Of a stretch of 64,000 bases of DNA, positions 46,216 to 55,078 are shown piece after piece. The stretch lies in NCBI GenBank assembly GCA_937907415.1, contig CALCHY010000369.1, positions 62,001 to 126,000 on the forward strand. The letters are read 5' to 3'. Numbering within the stretch: position 1 is the stretch's first letter; the number at the start of each line of letters is the position of its first letter. The DNA is from an uncultured Trueperaceae bacterium. GTDB taxonomy: Bacteria; Deinococcota; Deinococci; Deinococcales; Trueperaceae. Both the position numbers and the translations under genes were made by a program. The notes beneath the pieces are model-generated. The model saw only the letters and a list, made by a program, of their open reading frames with translations. It was not told the DNA's origin and did no database searches.

Positions 46216-46246
46216 GGCGCGCGCCGTGACAACCACGGCGCGCGCC
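46216..46246. terminator. bidirectional perfect 13-bp hairpin between thrS and cyclophilin
   Basis: GGCGCGCGCCGTG (46216-46228), loop ACAAC, CACGGCGCGCGCC (46234-46246). It is followed by CCCTTTCG on plus and CTTCTTTG on minus. It sits between convergent stops at 46188 and 46269. Confidence 0.7.
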
Positions 46247-46268
46247 CCCTTTCGTGCGTGAGCTGCGC

Positions 46269-46844
46269 TTAGCGCGCGTAGATGGTCACGCTGGACATCT
46301 GATCTGGCTGCGGTCCGCCGCGGCGGCCAGGGTCGATGCGCTGGATCTGGTCGAGGAGTTCGCCGCCGCCGATGACCTTGCCGAAGACGCTGTGCTTGCC
46401 GTCCAGCCAGGGCGTATCGACGAAGGTGATGAAGAACTGCGAGCCGTTAGTGCCCTCACCGCGTGGGCCGGGGCCAGCGTTGGCCATGCTCAGGACACCG
46501 ATGCCCTTGTGGCTGAGGTCGGGGTGGAACTCGTCCGCGAAGTTGTAGCCCGGACCGCCGCTGCCGGTGCCGGTAGGGTCGCCGGTTTGGGCCATGAAGT
46601 CCTCCAGCACGCGGTGGAAGACGATGCCGTCGTAGTAGTGGTTGAGTGCGAGGAACACGAAGTTGTTGACGGTGTTCGGCGCCTTGTCTGCGTAGAGTTC
46701 GAGCACGAGGTCACCCTTGTTGGTGCTGACTAGTGCGCGGTACTCCTTGCCGGCTTGGAGGACGGACTCTGCCTGTGCGAAGCGCGTCTTGCGCTCGGCG
46801 GAGAGCTCAGGTACTTGCTGGAAACCTTCGAGGAGTTCGTTCAC
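46269..46844 (-). CDS. peptidyl-prolyl cis-trans isomerase, cyclophilin type (cytoplasmic)
   Basis: 191 residues. Cyclophilin blocks: [29 protein letters not shown] (read as segments), [27 protein letters not shown] and [13 protein letters not shown]. Active-site Arg (FHR), Phe/Gln (FMAQ) and His (KH) are present. No signal peptide, and a 45-residue N-terminal lead precedes the domain. The GTG start has AAAGGT about 9 nt upstream. It lies 70 bp after a second cyclophilin with an almost identical core, indicating tandem duplication. Confidence 0.93.
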   Translation of the reverse strand: MNELLEGFQQVPELSAERKTRFAQAESVLQAGKEYRALVSTNKGDLVLELYADKAPNTVNNFVFLALNHYYDGIVFHRVLEDFMAQTGDPTGTGSGGPGYNFADEFHPDLSHKGIGVLSMANAGPGPRGEGTNGSQFFITFVDTPWLDGKHSVFGKVIGGGELLDQIQRIDPGRRGGPQPDQMSSVTIYAR

Positions 46845-46914
46845 GACGTTCGGACCTTTCTGGGAGGCGTTACGCGGCCTCCGCGCGTTATGGCGTTGGC
46901 GTGGTTAGGCGCGC

Positions 46915-47967
46915 TCAGTTGCGCGGGCGCGCGGCGATGACGACGGCATCTAGCTGATCCGGGTTGGGGAAGAAGCCGAAGGCCGACTGGCCGCCTGCCT
47001 GGCCGGCAGCGCCGACGTAACCGGCGACGTTGAACGACTGGCCAGATAGCGGCAGCGTGCCGAGCAGGGCCTCGATGGCGTCGGCTACGGTCATGTCGTC
47101 TGCGCCTGGCAGGTCGACGCCTTGGCTGCGCAACGAAGCGAGCGTGTCGTCGTAGAAGGCGATGGCGCTCGGCGTGCCAGGATCCACGCGCGTGATGGCG
47201 TCAAGCACTTCCTCGCCGGCGATGACGCGGCCGAAGATGGTGTGCTTACCGTCAAGCCACTGGGTCGGCTCGAAGGTGATGAAGAACTGCGAGCCGTTAG
47301 TGCCGCTGCCGTCTGCGGCCTTGCCTGCGTTGGCCATGGCGAGGATGCCGCGTGAGTCGAAGCTGAGGTCGGCGACGATCTCGTCGTCGAACTGGTAGCC
47401 GGGTCCACCGCGACCGGTGCCGGTCGGGTCGCCCGTTTGGGCCATGAAGCCCTCTAGTACGCGGTGGAAAGGCACGCCGTCGTAGTAGTGATTGAGGGCG
47501 AGGAACACGAAGTTGTTGACGGTGACTGGTGTGGCGTCAGCGTATAGCTCGACCGTCATGTCGCCGCGGTTCGTGCGCAGCACCGCCACGTAGTCGAGGT
47601 CAGGGTCGATAACCTGCTGCGGGGCGTCGAAGGCCTGAACGGGCGTCTCAGTGAGGTACGGAACCTGCGTGTAGCCGTCCGGTAACTCCGCGCCCGGCGC
47701 CTCGCTAGCCTCTGTTCCTTGCTCGTCTATTGGGGTGCCATCCTGCGCTGCGGTCGGCTCTTCCTCAGAGCTGGCGGGCTCGTCGGCGTCTGCCGGTTCG
47801 GTCGCGGCTGGCGGCTCGGCCTCCGTGGCGGGGGCTGGCGGGGTGGTGTTGGCGGTCTGCACGACCGTCGGCGCCGTGTTTTGCCCCGCGGAGCGGTCGC
47901 GCGCGAGCCAGAAGCCGCTCGCGACGATGACGGCGAGGAGCACGGCGAGGGCGACGACGCGGCTCAT
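46915..47967 (-). CDS. peptidyl-prolyl cis-trans isomerase, cyclophilin type (exported/anchored)
   Basis: 350 residues. An N-terminal hydrophobic anchor ([19 protein letters not shown], about 4-22) is followed by an acidic Pro/Ala/Glu linker (about 35-105) and the cyclophilin domain (about 125-275: [33 protein letters not shown]). A 75-residue C-terminal extension contains a helical insert ([20 protein letters not shown]). It probably folds envelope proteins. Its ATG overlaps the stop of a 39-codon upstream ORF (ATGA), so the start at 47967 is preferred over a longer frame running to 48111. Confidence 0.88.
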   Translation of the reverse strand: MSRVVALAVLLAVIVASGFWLARDRSAGQNTAPTVVQTANTTPPAPATEAEPPAATEPADADEPASSEEEPTAAQDGTPIDEQGTEASEAPGAELPDGYTQVPYLTETPVQAFDAPQQVIDPDLDYVAVLRTNRGDMTVELYADATPVTVNNFVFLALNHYYDGVPFHRVLEGFMAQTGDPTGTGRGGPGYQFDDEIVADLSFDSRGILAMANAGKAADGSGTNGSQFFITFEPTQWLDGKHTIFGRVIAGEEVLDAITRVDPGTPSAIAFYDDTLASLRSQGVDLPGADDMTVADAIEALLGTLPLSGQSFNVAGYVGAAGQAGGQSAFGFFPNPDQLDAVVIAARPRN

Positions 47968-48083
47968 GCCTGCGCCTCGGCGACCAGGGTCGCGGCGGCT
48001 GCGCCAGTGGGCCGGAGCGGCGCTCTTGGCGACCGCCGCGCGGTTGACGCAGTGAAAGAGTGTTGTGTCGGGGTCGATTTCAT
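47964..48083 (-). CDS. 39-codon leader ORF coupled to the exported cyclophilin
   Basis: ATG at 48083 opens 39 codons ([10 protein letters not shown]…VAEAQA) ending in TGA within the next ATG (ATGA). TAGACT (48092-48097, minus) ends 8 nt before this ATG, as at leaderless genes here. It is basic and Ala/Arg/Pro-rich, with no known domain. It may serve only to deliver ribosomes to the cyclophilin start. Annotation pipelines may skip it or extend the cyclophilin frame instead. Confidence 0.4.
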   Translation of the reverse strand: MKSTPTQHSFTASTARRSPRAPLRPTGAAAATLVAEAQA

Positions 48084-48086
48084 GAC

Positions 48087-48101
48087 CCGGTAGTCTACCG
48101 G
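48087..48101. promoter_or_regulatory. 15-bp perfect palindrome on the cyclophilin -10 box
   Basis: CCGGTAG (48087-48093), central T, CTACCGG (48095-48101). The predicted minus-strand -10 TAGACT (48097-48092) lies within it. A symmetrical protein site exactly on a -10 box is typical of a repressor operator. No regulator gene is adjacent. Confidence 0.45.
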
Positions 48102-48151
48102 TTGGCAACATGAGAGCCGCGTCGCCCGCGCGCCAGCCGACCCCTCAGGTG

Positions 48152-48230
48152 GCACAAGCGCACTAGGTGCTGTCAAGTGCGGGATTGCACAAGCGCTTGC
48201 AAGAACGCCGTCAGAACCCCTGACTACAGT
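48152..48230 (+). promoter_or_regulatory. pilT upstream region: repeated decamer and TANNNT promoter
   Basis: GCACAAGCGC occurs at 48152-48161 and again at 48187-48196 (35-bp pitch). The second copy merges with a perfect 10-bp palindrome CAAGCGCTTG (48190-48199). TACAGT (48225-48230) ends 6 nt before the pilT ATG. The repeats fall upstream of the promoter, at positions suited to an activator. Confidence 0.45.
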
Positions 48231-48236
48231 GGACAC

Positions 48237-49331
48237 ATGCACTTCAACGACTTGCTGCAACAGATCGTCGAGCGGGGGGCGTCCGACGTTCACATTCACG
48301 TTGGCCTACCGGCCATGGCCCGCGTGAGCGGCAAGCTCACACCCGTTACCGAGGGGCGCATCACGCCCAAGTTCACGTCGGCGCTTGTCGACCTCATGTG
48401 CAACCCGAGCCAGAAGGCGGCCTTCGACACCAAGCACCAGGTCGACCTCGCGTACTCCGTTGCCGGCCTTGGCCGCTTCCGCGTCAACCTCTTCCGCCAA
48501 CGCGGGAGCGTCAGCGCGGTACTACGCGTCATCAACTCAAACGAGGAGTCGCTCAAGGTCGTCAACCTGCCGCAAGACGCCATCGAGTACTTCCGCGACC
48601 AGGAGAAAGGGCTCGTGCTCGTCACTGGCCCGACTGGCTCCGGCAAGTCGACGACCCTCTCGCGCATAGTGCACGAGATCAACGTCACCCACTCGAAGAT
48701 GATCGTCACGGTCGAGGACCCCATCGAGTACCTTCACCGCTCTCACAACTCGATCGTCGTGCAGCGCGAGCTCGGGATGGACGCGCCGTCGTTCTCAGAG
48801 GCTCTGACTGCGGCGATGCGCCAAGACCCGGACGTCATCCTCATCGGCGAGATCCGCGATCACGCCACCGCCGCCGCCGCCATCAGCGCGGCGCAGACCG
48901 GCCACCTCGTCTTCAGCACCCTGCACACCCAGGACTCCGTGAGGACGATCAACCGCGTGCTCGAGCTGTTTCCGCCCCACGAACGCGAGACCGCCCGCGT
49001 GCTGTTCGCGGAATCGCTCGTCGGCGTCGTCTCGCAAAGGCTGCTGCCGCGCACGGGCGGGAAGGGGAGGGTGGCCGCCACCGAGATCCTCAAGGCCACC
49101 TTGCGCGTCAAGGACCTCATCCGCGACCCTGAGCGCACCCCGGAACTCTACGACGTGCTCCGCGAAGCCGTGCTGGACGGCATGCGCTCCTTCGACGATC
49201 ACCTCGCCCAGCTCTATGCGGAGGGCATCATCGACTTCGAGACGGGCTACAGCTCGGCCACCAGCAGTCAGGCGTTCAAGATGGCCGCCACCCAGATCAA
49301 CGTAGGGCGCGACACCATCGTCGCCAACTGA
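48237..49331 (+). CDS. pilT: type IV pilus twitching motility ATPase PilT
   Basis: 364 residues from the ATG at 48237. Walker A GPTGSGKST (131-139), Asp box VTVEDPIEYLH, Walker B DPDVILIGEIRD and His box AAQTGHLVFSTLHTQDS identify a hexameric retraction ATPase. The C-terminal motif near AIRNLIRE is represented by LRVKDLIRDPERTPEL. PilT depolymerises pili for twitching and DNA uptake, which fits dprA in the window and MglA/MglB as polarity factors. The frame from 48177 is rejected: TACAGT lies 6 nt before 48237 and homologues begin MxxxDLL. PilU is less likely given length. Confidence 0.93.
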   Translation: MHFNDLLQQIVERGASDVHIHVGLPAMARVSGKLTPVTEGRITPKFTSALVDLMCNPSQKAAFDTKHQVDLAYSVAGLGRFRVNLFRQRGSVSAVLRVINSNEESLKVVNLPQDAIEYFRDQEKGLVLVTGPTGSGKSTTLSRIVHEINVTHSKMIVTVEDPIEYLHRSHNSIVVQRELGMDAPSFSEALTAAMRQDPDVILIGEIRDHATAAAAISAAQTGHLVFSTLHTQDSVRTINRVLELFPPHERETARVLFAESLVGVVSQRLLPRTGGKGRVAATEILKATLRVKDLIRDPERTPELYDVLREAVLDGMRSFDDHLAQLYAEGIIDFETGYSSATSSQAFKMAATQINVGRDTIVAN

Positions 49332-49355
49332 GCTGGCCCTGGCCTAGCCCGCGCG

Positions 49356-52300
49356 TTAGAAGGGCGTCTCACTCTGCGCTTCTACCTTGCGTTGCTGCCA
49401 CGGGTTGGTCGGACGCTCGGCCAGCAGCGCGTAACGGTCGACGGTGACGCGGGCATCCAGCCACGGACACGTCAGCTTGAGTTCCTCCAGCGCAGCCGGG
49501 TCGATCGCGGAACCCGTGAGGCTGTAAAGGACCTGATCGGCGCCGACCTCGAGCGCCAAACGCACGGGAGTCCGGCCGGAGTGCTCGTCGAGCAGCGACC
49601 TGAGCTCGACGAGCTGATCACGCCCCACCTGCGCCACATCGAAGGTGAGGAGCGCCACCTCAGGCGCCCCGCCCTGCGACGCCGCCCTCGTGTCCCAACG
49701 GATGAGGCGCTCGACCACGATGCGCACGCCGTCGCCCTCCTCCGCGAGCTCGACGAGGGCAACGACGGGCGCGTCCTCCTCCAGTAGCGGCGCGACGGAG
49801 TCGAACGTGCGGCCGAACGCGAGCACCTCGCACGCGCCGGTCTCGTCCGCAACCTGGAAGCGCGCCATCATGCCGCCCTTGCGGGTGGGCCGCTTCTCGA
49901 CGTTCTGCAGCAGCCCGGCAAGCACGAGGCGCAACCGGCCAGTGCCACCTGCCTGCAAGAACTCCTTGAAGCGCCTGTCGACGCCGGCCGCGGTCTCGGA
50001 CGCAGCGTCGGCTAGCCCAAGGTAGGTGCCCATCGGGTGGGCGCTCAGGTAGAGCCCAAGGGCCTCCTTCTCGAAGCGCAACATGGTCAGGTCATCGAGC
50101 GCGGGGGCGTCTGCGAGCACGGGCGGCGCCACTTCCTCGGCGCCGAACAGCCCGAACTGCCCCGAGGCGGCCTGCTCGCGCTGCGCCGTTCCCCACTTCA
50201 TGGCCATCTCCACGTTGGCGAGCAGCAGATGCCGGGTCTCCGGACCGCCCGCCTTGGCGCGGCCGGCGCCAGCGAACGAGTCCATCGCGCCCGCCTTGAC
50301 GAGGTACTCGATGGCGCGGCGGTTGACGACCGTCGTGTCAACCCTCTCGCAGAAGTCGAAGAGGTCCTTGAACTTGCCTCCGCGGTCGCGTTCGGCAAGC
50401 AGGTGGTCGACGGCGGTATCGCCGAGGTTCTTGATGCCGTAAAGCCCGAAGCGCACCACTCCGTCAACCGGGGTGAAGTCGCCACGTGACGCGTTGATGT
50501 CGGGGGCCAGCACCGAGATGTCCAGGTGGCGAGCGTCACCGACGTACTGCGCCACCTTGTCGGAGTCGCCGCGCTCGACGGTCAGGAGGGCGGCCGCGAA
50601 CTCCACCGGGTAGTGAGCCTTGAGGTATGCCGTCTGGTAGGAGAGAACCGCGTAGGCGGCCGCGTGCGACTTGTTGAAGCCGTAGTTGGCGAAGCGTTCG
50701 AGCAAGTCGAAGATGCGCCCGGACTCCGCCTGGCTGATGCCGTTCTTGGCGGCGCCTTCACGGAACAGGGAGCGGTGCTTGACCATCTCCTCCAGCTTCT
50801 TCTTGCCCATCGCGCGGCGCAGCAGGTCGGCCTCACCCAGGCTGTAACCGGCGACTACCTGGGCGATCTGCATGATCTGCTCCTGGTAGACAGGGATGCC
50901 GTACGTCTCCTCGAGGATGGGCGCAAGCAACGGCTCGGCGGCCGGAAAATCGCTGTAGTCAACGGGCTCAAGCCCGTGGTGGCGGCGGATGTAGGTCGGG
51001 ATGTTCTCCATCGGCCCCGGCCGGAACAACGCACCTACCGCGATGAGGTCCTGGATGCGCCGCGGCTTGAGCCGCCTGAGGGTGTCGATCATGCCAGAGC
51101 TATCGAACTGGAACACGCCAGCTGACTCGCCGCGCGCGAGGAGCTCGAAGGTCGCCGCGTCGTCCTCGGGGAACGCGTCCGGGTCGAGGTCGATACCGCG
51201 CGACTCCTTGATGATGCGCACCGCCGCTTCGATGAACGACAGGGTGCGCAGGCCAAGGAAGTCCATCTTGATGAAGCCAAGCTCCTCGATGGAACCCATG
51301 TCGTACTGACACACGATCGGGCCTTCACCCGAGCGGAACACGGGCGCGAGTTCCTGCACCTCGTGCCGCGCGATGATCACGCCGGCAGCGTGCACCGAGG
51401 CGTGGCGCGTGAGGCCCTCCAGCTGCCGCGCGACGTCTACGTAACTGCTGGCGCCCGCGTCGTACGCCTCCTTGAGCTCAGGCACGTCCTCGAGGGCCTT
51501 GTCGATCGGGATGCTGCGTCCGAACCTCGTGGGGATGAGCTTGGCGAGCTTGTCTGCCTCGGCGTACGGTGCCTCCATCACGCGGGCGGCGTCCTTGATG
51601 GCGGCTCGCGAAGCCAGCGTTCCGAACGTGGCGATCAGTGCGACCTTCTCGTGTCCGTACTTCTCGCGGACGTAGTCGATGACCTCGCCGCGCCGGATGT
51701 CGGAGAAATCGATGTCGAAGTCAGGCATGCTGACGCGGTCAGGGTTGAGGAACCGCTCGAAGAGGAGCCCGAACGCCAACGGGTCGATGTTGGTGATGCC
51801 GAGGGCGTACGCCACGATCGAACCGGCACCGGAACCGCGCCCCGGCCCTACCGCGATGCCGTTCTTCTTCGCCCAGTTGATGAAGTCGGCCACGATGAGG
51901 AAGTAGTCGGGGAAGCCCATCGCGACGATGACGCCAAGCTCGAACTCGACGCGGTCCAGCACCACCTTCGCCTTGGCGTCCGCGCTCGACGCCGCGAACT
52001 CCTCGAGGTGCGGGTAGAGGTAGCGGGGGAAGTTCTCGCCCGCGCCAAGGGGCTGCCTCCCCGCCTCACCTGAGCGCGCTACGCCGAGCAGCACCTCGTC
52101 AAGGGGGCGCGTACTCGCTTGCTCGACGCCACTGGCGGCCGCGTACGCACGCATGGCGGTCTCGTCGAGGAGCGGGTAGCGCTGCATGACGCCGCGGTAA
52201 GCGTCGATGCGCAACTGTTCCGCCAGGGTGATGCCTGGCGGCAGCTTCAGCTCCGGCATCTGGTACACGCGCCTGCTGCCGATAGGCAAGTCGACGTTGC

Positions 52301-53144
52301 ACATCGCCGCCACCACGTTCGTATTCGCGAGCGCGCTCGGGTACTCCGATTCAGGCAGCACGGCGGCCATCTCGGCCGGGCTCTTCACGTAGAACTCGTC
52401 GCACGGGAAACGCATGCGGTCGTCGTCGCTCACGAGCGCCTTCGTGCCGATGGCGAGGAGGACGTCGTGCGCGTGCGCGTCGGTCTTCCGCACGTAGTGA
52501 CCGTCGTTGGTCGCCACCATGCCGATGCCGTGCTTGGTTGCGAACTCCTTCAGGATGGGGTTGAGGCGGCGCTGCTCCTCGAGCCCGTGGTCCTGCAACT
52601 CGACGAAGAAGTTCTCGCCGAAGATGTTCAGGTGCTCGAGCAGCGCCTCCTCACCGGCGTCAGGACCGATGTCGAGTATGGTCCGCGGGATCTGCGCCCC
52701 AAGGCAGCCGGAGAGCGCTATGACGCCCTCCGAGTGCTCACGCAAGAGCTCGAGGTCGACGCGCGGCTTCATGTAGAAGCCCTCGAGGAACGCCCTACTG
52801 CTCAGGCGGCAGAGGTTCTGGTAGCCCTTGAAGTCCTTCGCGAGGAGGGTGAGGTGATAGTAACCGCCGTCGGAGCGGTTCGAGCCGCGGCGCTTCTCGA
52901 AGCGCGACCCGGGCGCCACGTATGCTTCGAAGCCGATGATCGGCTTCACGCCCTGCGCGACTGCCGTCTTGTAGAACTCGACGGCGCCGTGCATGTTGCC
53001 GTGGTCGGTCATGGCCACAGCGGGGTCGTCTGGGGAGACCTCCTTGACCCACGCGATCAAGTCCTTGATGCGCGCAGCGCCGTCTAGCAGCGAATAGTCG
53101 GTGTGCTGGTGCAGGTGGGAGAAGCGCGGCGTGCCACTTGACAT
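49356..53144 (-). CDS. dnaE: DNA polymerase III subunit alpha
   Basis: 1262 residues. The PHP domain begins FSHLHQHTDYSLLDG (8-22). Catalytic Asps are in MPDFDIDFSD (about 472-480) and IKMDFLGLRTL (about 624-634). GPGRGSGAGSIVAYALGI is the polymerase loop, and MGKKKLEEMVKHRSLF and FNKSHAAAYAVLSYQTAY are thumb/HhH regions. An OB fold (LRLVLAGLLQNVEKRPTRKG, about 1060-1080) ends it. PHP metal residues look intact, so intrinsic Zn-dependent 3'-5' exonuclease is possible, as in Thermus. No intein. TAAGCT (53151-53156) ends 6 nt before the ATG. Confidence 0.97.
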   Translation of the reverse strand: MSSGTPRFSHLHQHTDYSLLDGAARIKDLIAWVKEVSPDDPAVAMTDHGNMHGAVEFYKTAVAQGVKPIIGFEAYVAPGSRFEKRRGSNRSDGGYYHLTLLAKDFKGYQNLCRLSSRAFLEGFYMKPRVDLELLREHSEGVIALSGCLGAQIPRTILDIGPDAGEEALLEHLNIFGENFFVELQDHGLEEQRRLNPILKEFATKHGIGMVATNDGHYVRKTDAHAHDVLLAIGTKALVSDDDRMRFPCDEFYVKSPAEMAAVLPESEYPSALANTNVVAAMCNVDLPIGSRRVYQMPELKLPPGITLAEQLRIDAYRGVMQRYPLLDETAMRAYAAASGVEQASTRPLDEVLLGVARSGEAGRQPLGAGENFPRYLYPHLEEFAASSADAKAKVVLDRVEFELGVIVAMGFPDYFLIVADFINWAKKNGIAVGPGRGSGAGSIVAYALGITNIDPLAFGLLFERFLNPDRVSMPDFDIDFSDIRRGEVIDYVREKYGHEKVALIATFGTLASRAAIKDAARVMEAPYAEADKLAKLIPTRFGRSIPIDKALEDVPELKEAYDAGASSYVDVARQLEGLTRHASVHAAGVIIARHEVQELAPVFRSGEGPIVCQYDMGSIEELGFIKMDFLGLRTLSFIEAAVRIIKESRGIDLDPDAFPEDDAATFELLARGESAGVFQFDSSGMIDTLRRLKPRRIQDLIAVGALFRPGPMENIPTYIRRHHGLEPVDYSDFPAAEPLLAPILEETYGIPVYQEQIMQIAQVVAGYSLGEADLLRRAMGKKKLEEMVKHRSLFREGAAKNGISQAESGRIFDLLERFANYGFNKSHAAAYAVLSYQTAYLKAHYPVEFAAALLTVERGDSDKVAQYVGDARHLDISVLAPDINASRGDFTPVDGVVRFGLYGIKNLGDTAVDHLLAERDRGGKFKDLFDFCERVDTTVVNRRAIEYLVKAGAMDSFAGAGRAKAGGPETRHLLLANVEMAMKWGTAQREQAASGQFGLFGAEEVAPPVLADAPALDDLTMLRFEKEALGLYLSAHPMGTYLGLADAASETAAGVDRRFKEFLQAGGTGRLRLVLAGLLQNVEKRPTRKGGMMARFQVADETGACEVLAFGRTFDSVAPLLEEDAPVVALVELAEEGDGVRIVVERLIRWDTRAASQGGAPEVALLTFDVAQVGRDQLVELRSLLDEHSGRTPVRLALEVGADQVLYSLTGSAIDPAALEELKLTCPWLDARVTVDRYALLAERPTNPWQQRKVEAQSETPF

Positions 53145-53156
53145 TGGTCGAGCTTA
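53145..53156 (-). promoter_or_regulatory. TANNNT leaderless-type promoter of dnaE
   Basis: TAAGCT, 6-nt spacer, ATG on the minus strand. No Shine-Dalgarno is possible in so short a leader. Confidence 0.45.
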
Positions 53157-53219
53157 CCGCCTTGTGCCTGCCGACTTCGGTGCCCTGGGGCCGCGGATCG
53201 AGTAGTTCGTCGCCTCTCA

Positions 53220-53249
53220 TTGACGCCCTTCGCGGGGGCGTGGTACTTT
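53220..53249 (+). promoter_or_regulatory. promoter of the tRNA-Cys/tRNA-Val unit
   Basis: TTGACG (53220-53225), 18-bp spacer, TACTTT (53244-53249), about 10 bp before the tRNA-Cys 5' end. It faces away from dnaE. Confidence 0.55.
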
Positions 53250-53259
53250 CTTTGAGCTT

Positions 53260-53334
53260 GGCGCCGTAGCCAAGCGGTAAGGCAGAGGTCTGCAAAACCT
53301 CGATTCACCGGTTCGATTCCGGTCGGCGCCTCCA
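53260..53334 (+). tRNA. tRNA-Cys (GCA anticodon)
   Basis: 75 nt with encoded CCA. The acceptor is GGCGCCG/CGGCGCC, the anticodon stem GAGGT/ACCTC with loop CTGCAAA, and the T-arm CCGGTTCGATTCCGG. It is first in a two-tRNA unit. Confidence 0.95.
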
Positions 53335-53389
53335 CTCCCACCCGGTCGGCGTCGAGCCACACCCGGGAACGTTGGTCGCAAGAAGTCGC

Positions 53390-53464
53390 AGGCGCGTAGC
53401 TCAGTGGGAGAGCGCTACACTGACACTGTAGAGGTCGACAGTTCAATCCTGTCCGCGCCTACCA
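53390..53464 (+). tRNA. tRNA-Val (GAC anticodon)
   Basis: 75 nt with encoded CCA. The acceptor is AGGCGCG/CGCGCCT, the anticodon stem CTACA/TGTAG with loop CTGACAC, and the T-arm GACAG-TTCAATC-CTGTC. It lies 55 bp after tRNA-Cys and probably shares its transcript. Confidence 0.94.
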
Positions 53465-53469
53465 AAACG

Positions 53470-53497
53470 AGCCCGCCCTAGCTAACTAGGGCGGGCT
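53470..53497. terminator. bidirectional terminator after tRNA-Val
   Basis: AGCCCGCCCTAG (53470-53481), loop CTAA, CTAGGGCGGGCT (53486-53497). The minus-strand tail contains GTTTTGG and the plus-strand tail TCAACTTGCTT. It separates the tRNAs from the convergent NnrE-like gene. Confidence 0.75.
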
Positions 53498-53532
53498 TCA
53501 ACTTGCTTACGCGCTAGGTGCTACTGCCCTTA

Positions 53533-54237
53533 CTACTCGACCTCGGTGACGTACGCAGGCAGCTCGAAAGGGGGCAACTGCAGGCTCTCGTAGAGCCCAG
53601 GCGGCAGGCTGAGGTCGCCGACGAACAGGCGCCCTACGTTGCCTCCCGCCTTGATACCTACCTTCGGCAGGCCGATGCTCATGGTCAGGGTGGCCTTGAC
53701 GACGTCGCCCGGCGTGCTGCCATCGTCGGCGCGCATACCAGTAGGGGTATCCAGCGAGATCACGCAGCTATCGGCCGAGTTGTTGAGCACCGTGATCACG
53801 TCCAAGGTACGGCCGCGCGGTGGGCCCTCGAGGTTCGTGCCGATGGCGGCGTCGATGACGCAGCCGAACTTCATCTTCGGCAGGCTGGTGCGGACCTTCA
53901 CGCGCTCGAAGTGACGCAAGTGCTCCAGCTGCTCTTTGGGCGTGCCTGAGTAGTTCTCCGCCTCGTGAGTCGGCACCACCCAGACGCGGCGCCCGCGCGC
54001 CGCCAGGAGTCGTGCTGCTGCTAAGCCCCCGCTGCCATTGTTCCCGCGACCCGCGACAACGAGCACGGGGCCGTCGCCGCCGAAAGCCTCGACGAGCGAG
54101 ACGAGGTTACGCGCGGTGTGCTCGACGAGGACGCGATTGTCTAGTCCGAACTTGCCTGTCGCCAACATGATGAGTTGTTGCATCTGGTTGGCGCTGATTG
54201 CTGGCAGGTCGTCCCAGTGGACGAGCGGAAAGCTCAT
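53533..54237 (-). CDS. NAD(P)H-hydrate epimerase-like (YjeF N-terminal domain) protein
   Basis: About 234 residues. The Rossmann-like YjeF_N fold shows VLVVAGRGNNGSGGLAAARLLAARG (about 59-83, read in parts), DAAIGTNLEGPPRG and ISLDTPTGMRADDG. Classical epimerases have GNNGGDG; the Asp is replaced (GNNGSGG), so activity on damaged NAD(P)HX is uncertain. No fused dehydratase domain follows, unlike bacterial Nnr. The ATG at 54237 is chosen over the GTG at 54243 because AAAGGG lies 6-7 nt upstream. It follows yebC by 18 bp. Confidence 0.75.
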   Translation of the reverse strand: MSFPLVHWDDLPAISANQMQQLIMLATGKFGLDNRVLVEHTARNLVSLVEAFGGDGPVLVVAGRGNNGSGGLAAARLLAARGRRVWVVPTHEAENYSGTPKEQLEHLRHFERVKVRTSLPKMKFGCVIDAAIGTNLEGPPRGRTLDVITVLNNSADSCVISLDTPTGMRADDGSTPGDVVKATLTMSIGLPKVGIKAGGNVGRLFVGDLSLPPGLYESLQLPPFELPAYVTEVE

Positions 54238-54255
54238 GGGCACCCTTTCTGCGGC

Positions 54256-54996
54256 TCAGCCGACGGTGTCGACATCGTCGCCGACACTGTCTAAGTCTGC
54301 CGTGGTGTAGACGTTCTGCACGTCGTCGAGATCCTCGAGGCTCTCGAGGAAGTTCATGACCTTACGAGCCTCTTCTGGAGTCAACGCGGTCTGGGTCTGA
54401 GGGAGCTTCGTGAGTTGCACTACGTCGACGGGCATGCCGCGCTCCTGTAGGCCCTCGACGATGGCATACAGCTCTGCTGGGGGAGTGTAGATGACGGAGG
54501 TACCCTCATCCATCTCGAGGTCGTCGGCGCCGAGCTCGATGGCGGCCTCCTCGACGGCGTCACCGACCTGCTCGACCGTGATCATGCCTTTGGTGTCGAA
54601 CTGCCAGGCGGTTGAGCCTGACATGTTGCCGCCGTGCTTGCTGAACACGTGACGCACCTCGCCCGCCGTGCGGTTCTTGTTGTCCGTAAGCGTTTCGACG
54701 AGCATGGCGACGCCAGCTGGACCGTAGCCTTCGTAGAACGCGGGCTCGAAGTTGCCGCCCTCGCCGCCACCTAACGCGCGCTCGATGGCGCGGTCGATGT
54801 TGTCGACGGCAACGTTGTCTGACTTCGCTGCCGACAACGCGTTGCGTAAGGGTAGGTTGACGTTCGGATCACCGCTGTTGCCACTGCGCACCGCGGACTG
54901 GATAGCGCGCACGTGCTTGCTGATGATCTTGCCGCGCTGTTTATCTAGCGCGCCCTTCTTCCGCTTGATCTGTGACCACTTGCTATGACCTGCCAA
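54256..54996 (-). CDS. yebC: YebC/PmpR-family (TACO1) protein
   Basis: 246 residues. AGHSKWSQIKRKKGALDKQRGK opens the protein in the standard way (read as two blocks), then NIDRAIERALGGGEGG, YEGYGPAGVAMLVE and the acidic C-terminus. YebC members act in translation of proline stretches or as regulators. The start codon is TTG, with AAGGAA 7 nt upstream. Confidence 0.95.
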   Translation of the reverse strand: MAGHSKWSQIKRKKGALDKQRGKIISKHVRAIQSAVRSGNSGDPNVNLPLRNALSAAKSDNVAVDNIDRAIERALGGGEGGNFEPAFYEGYGPAGVAMLVETLTDNKNRTAGEVRHVFSKHGGNMSGSTAWQFDTKGMITVEQVGDAVEEAAIELGADDLEMDEGTSVIYTPPAELYAIVEGLQERGMPVDVVQLTKLPQTQTALTPEEARKVMNFLESLEDLDDVQNVYTTADLDSVGDDVDTVG

Positions 54997-55078
54997 AGTC
55001 TAGTTCCTTTCGAAGGGCGCCGCCGCCCCACAACGCACTGTCGAGTGGCAGCAAGTCATTCTACTCCACTAAAAGCTG

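Noticed and set aside
52119..53087. 322-codon open frame on the plus strand inside dnaE
   Set aside because: It is antisense to a conserved PHP/polymerase region. High GC creates long mirror frames, and no domain or start signal supports it.
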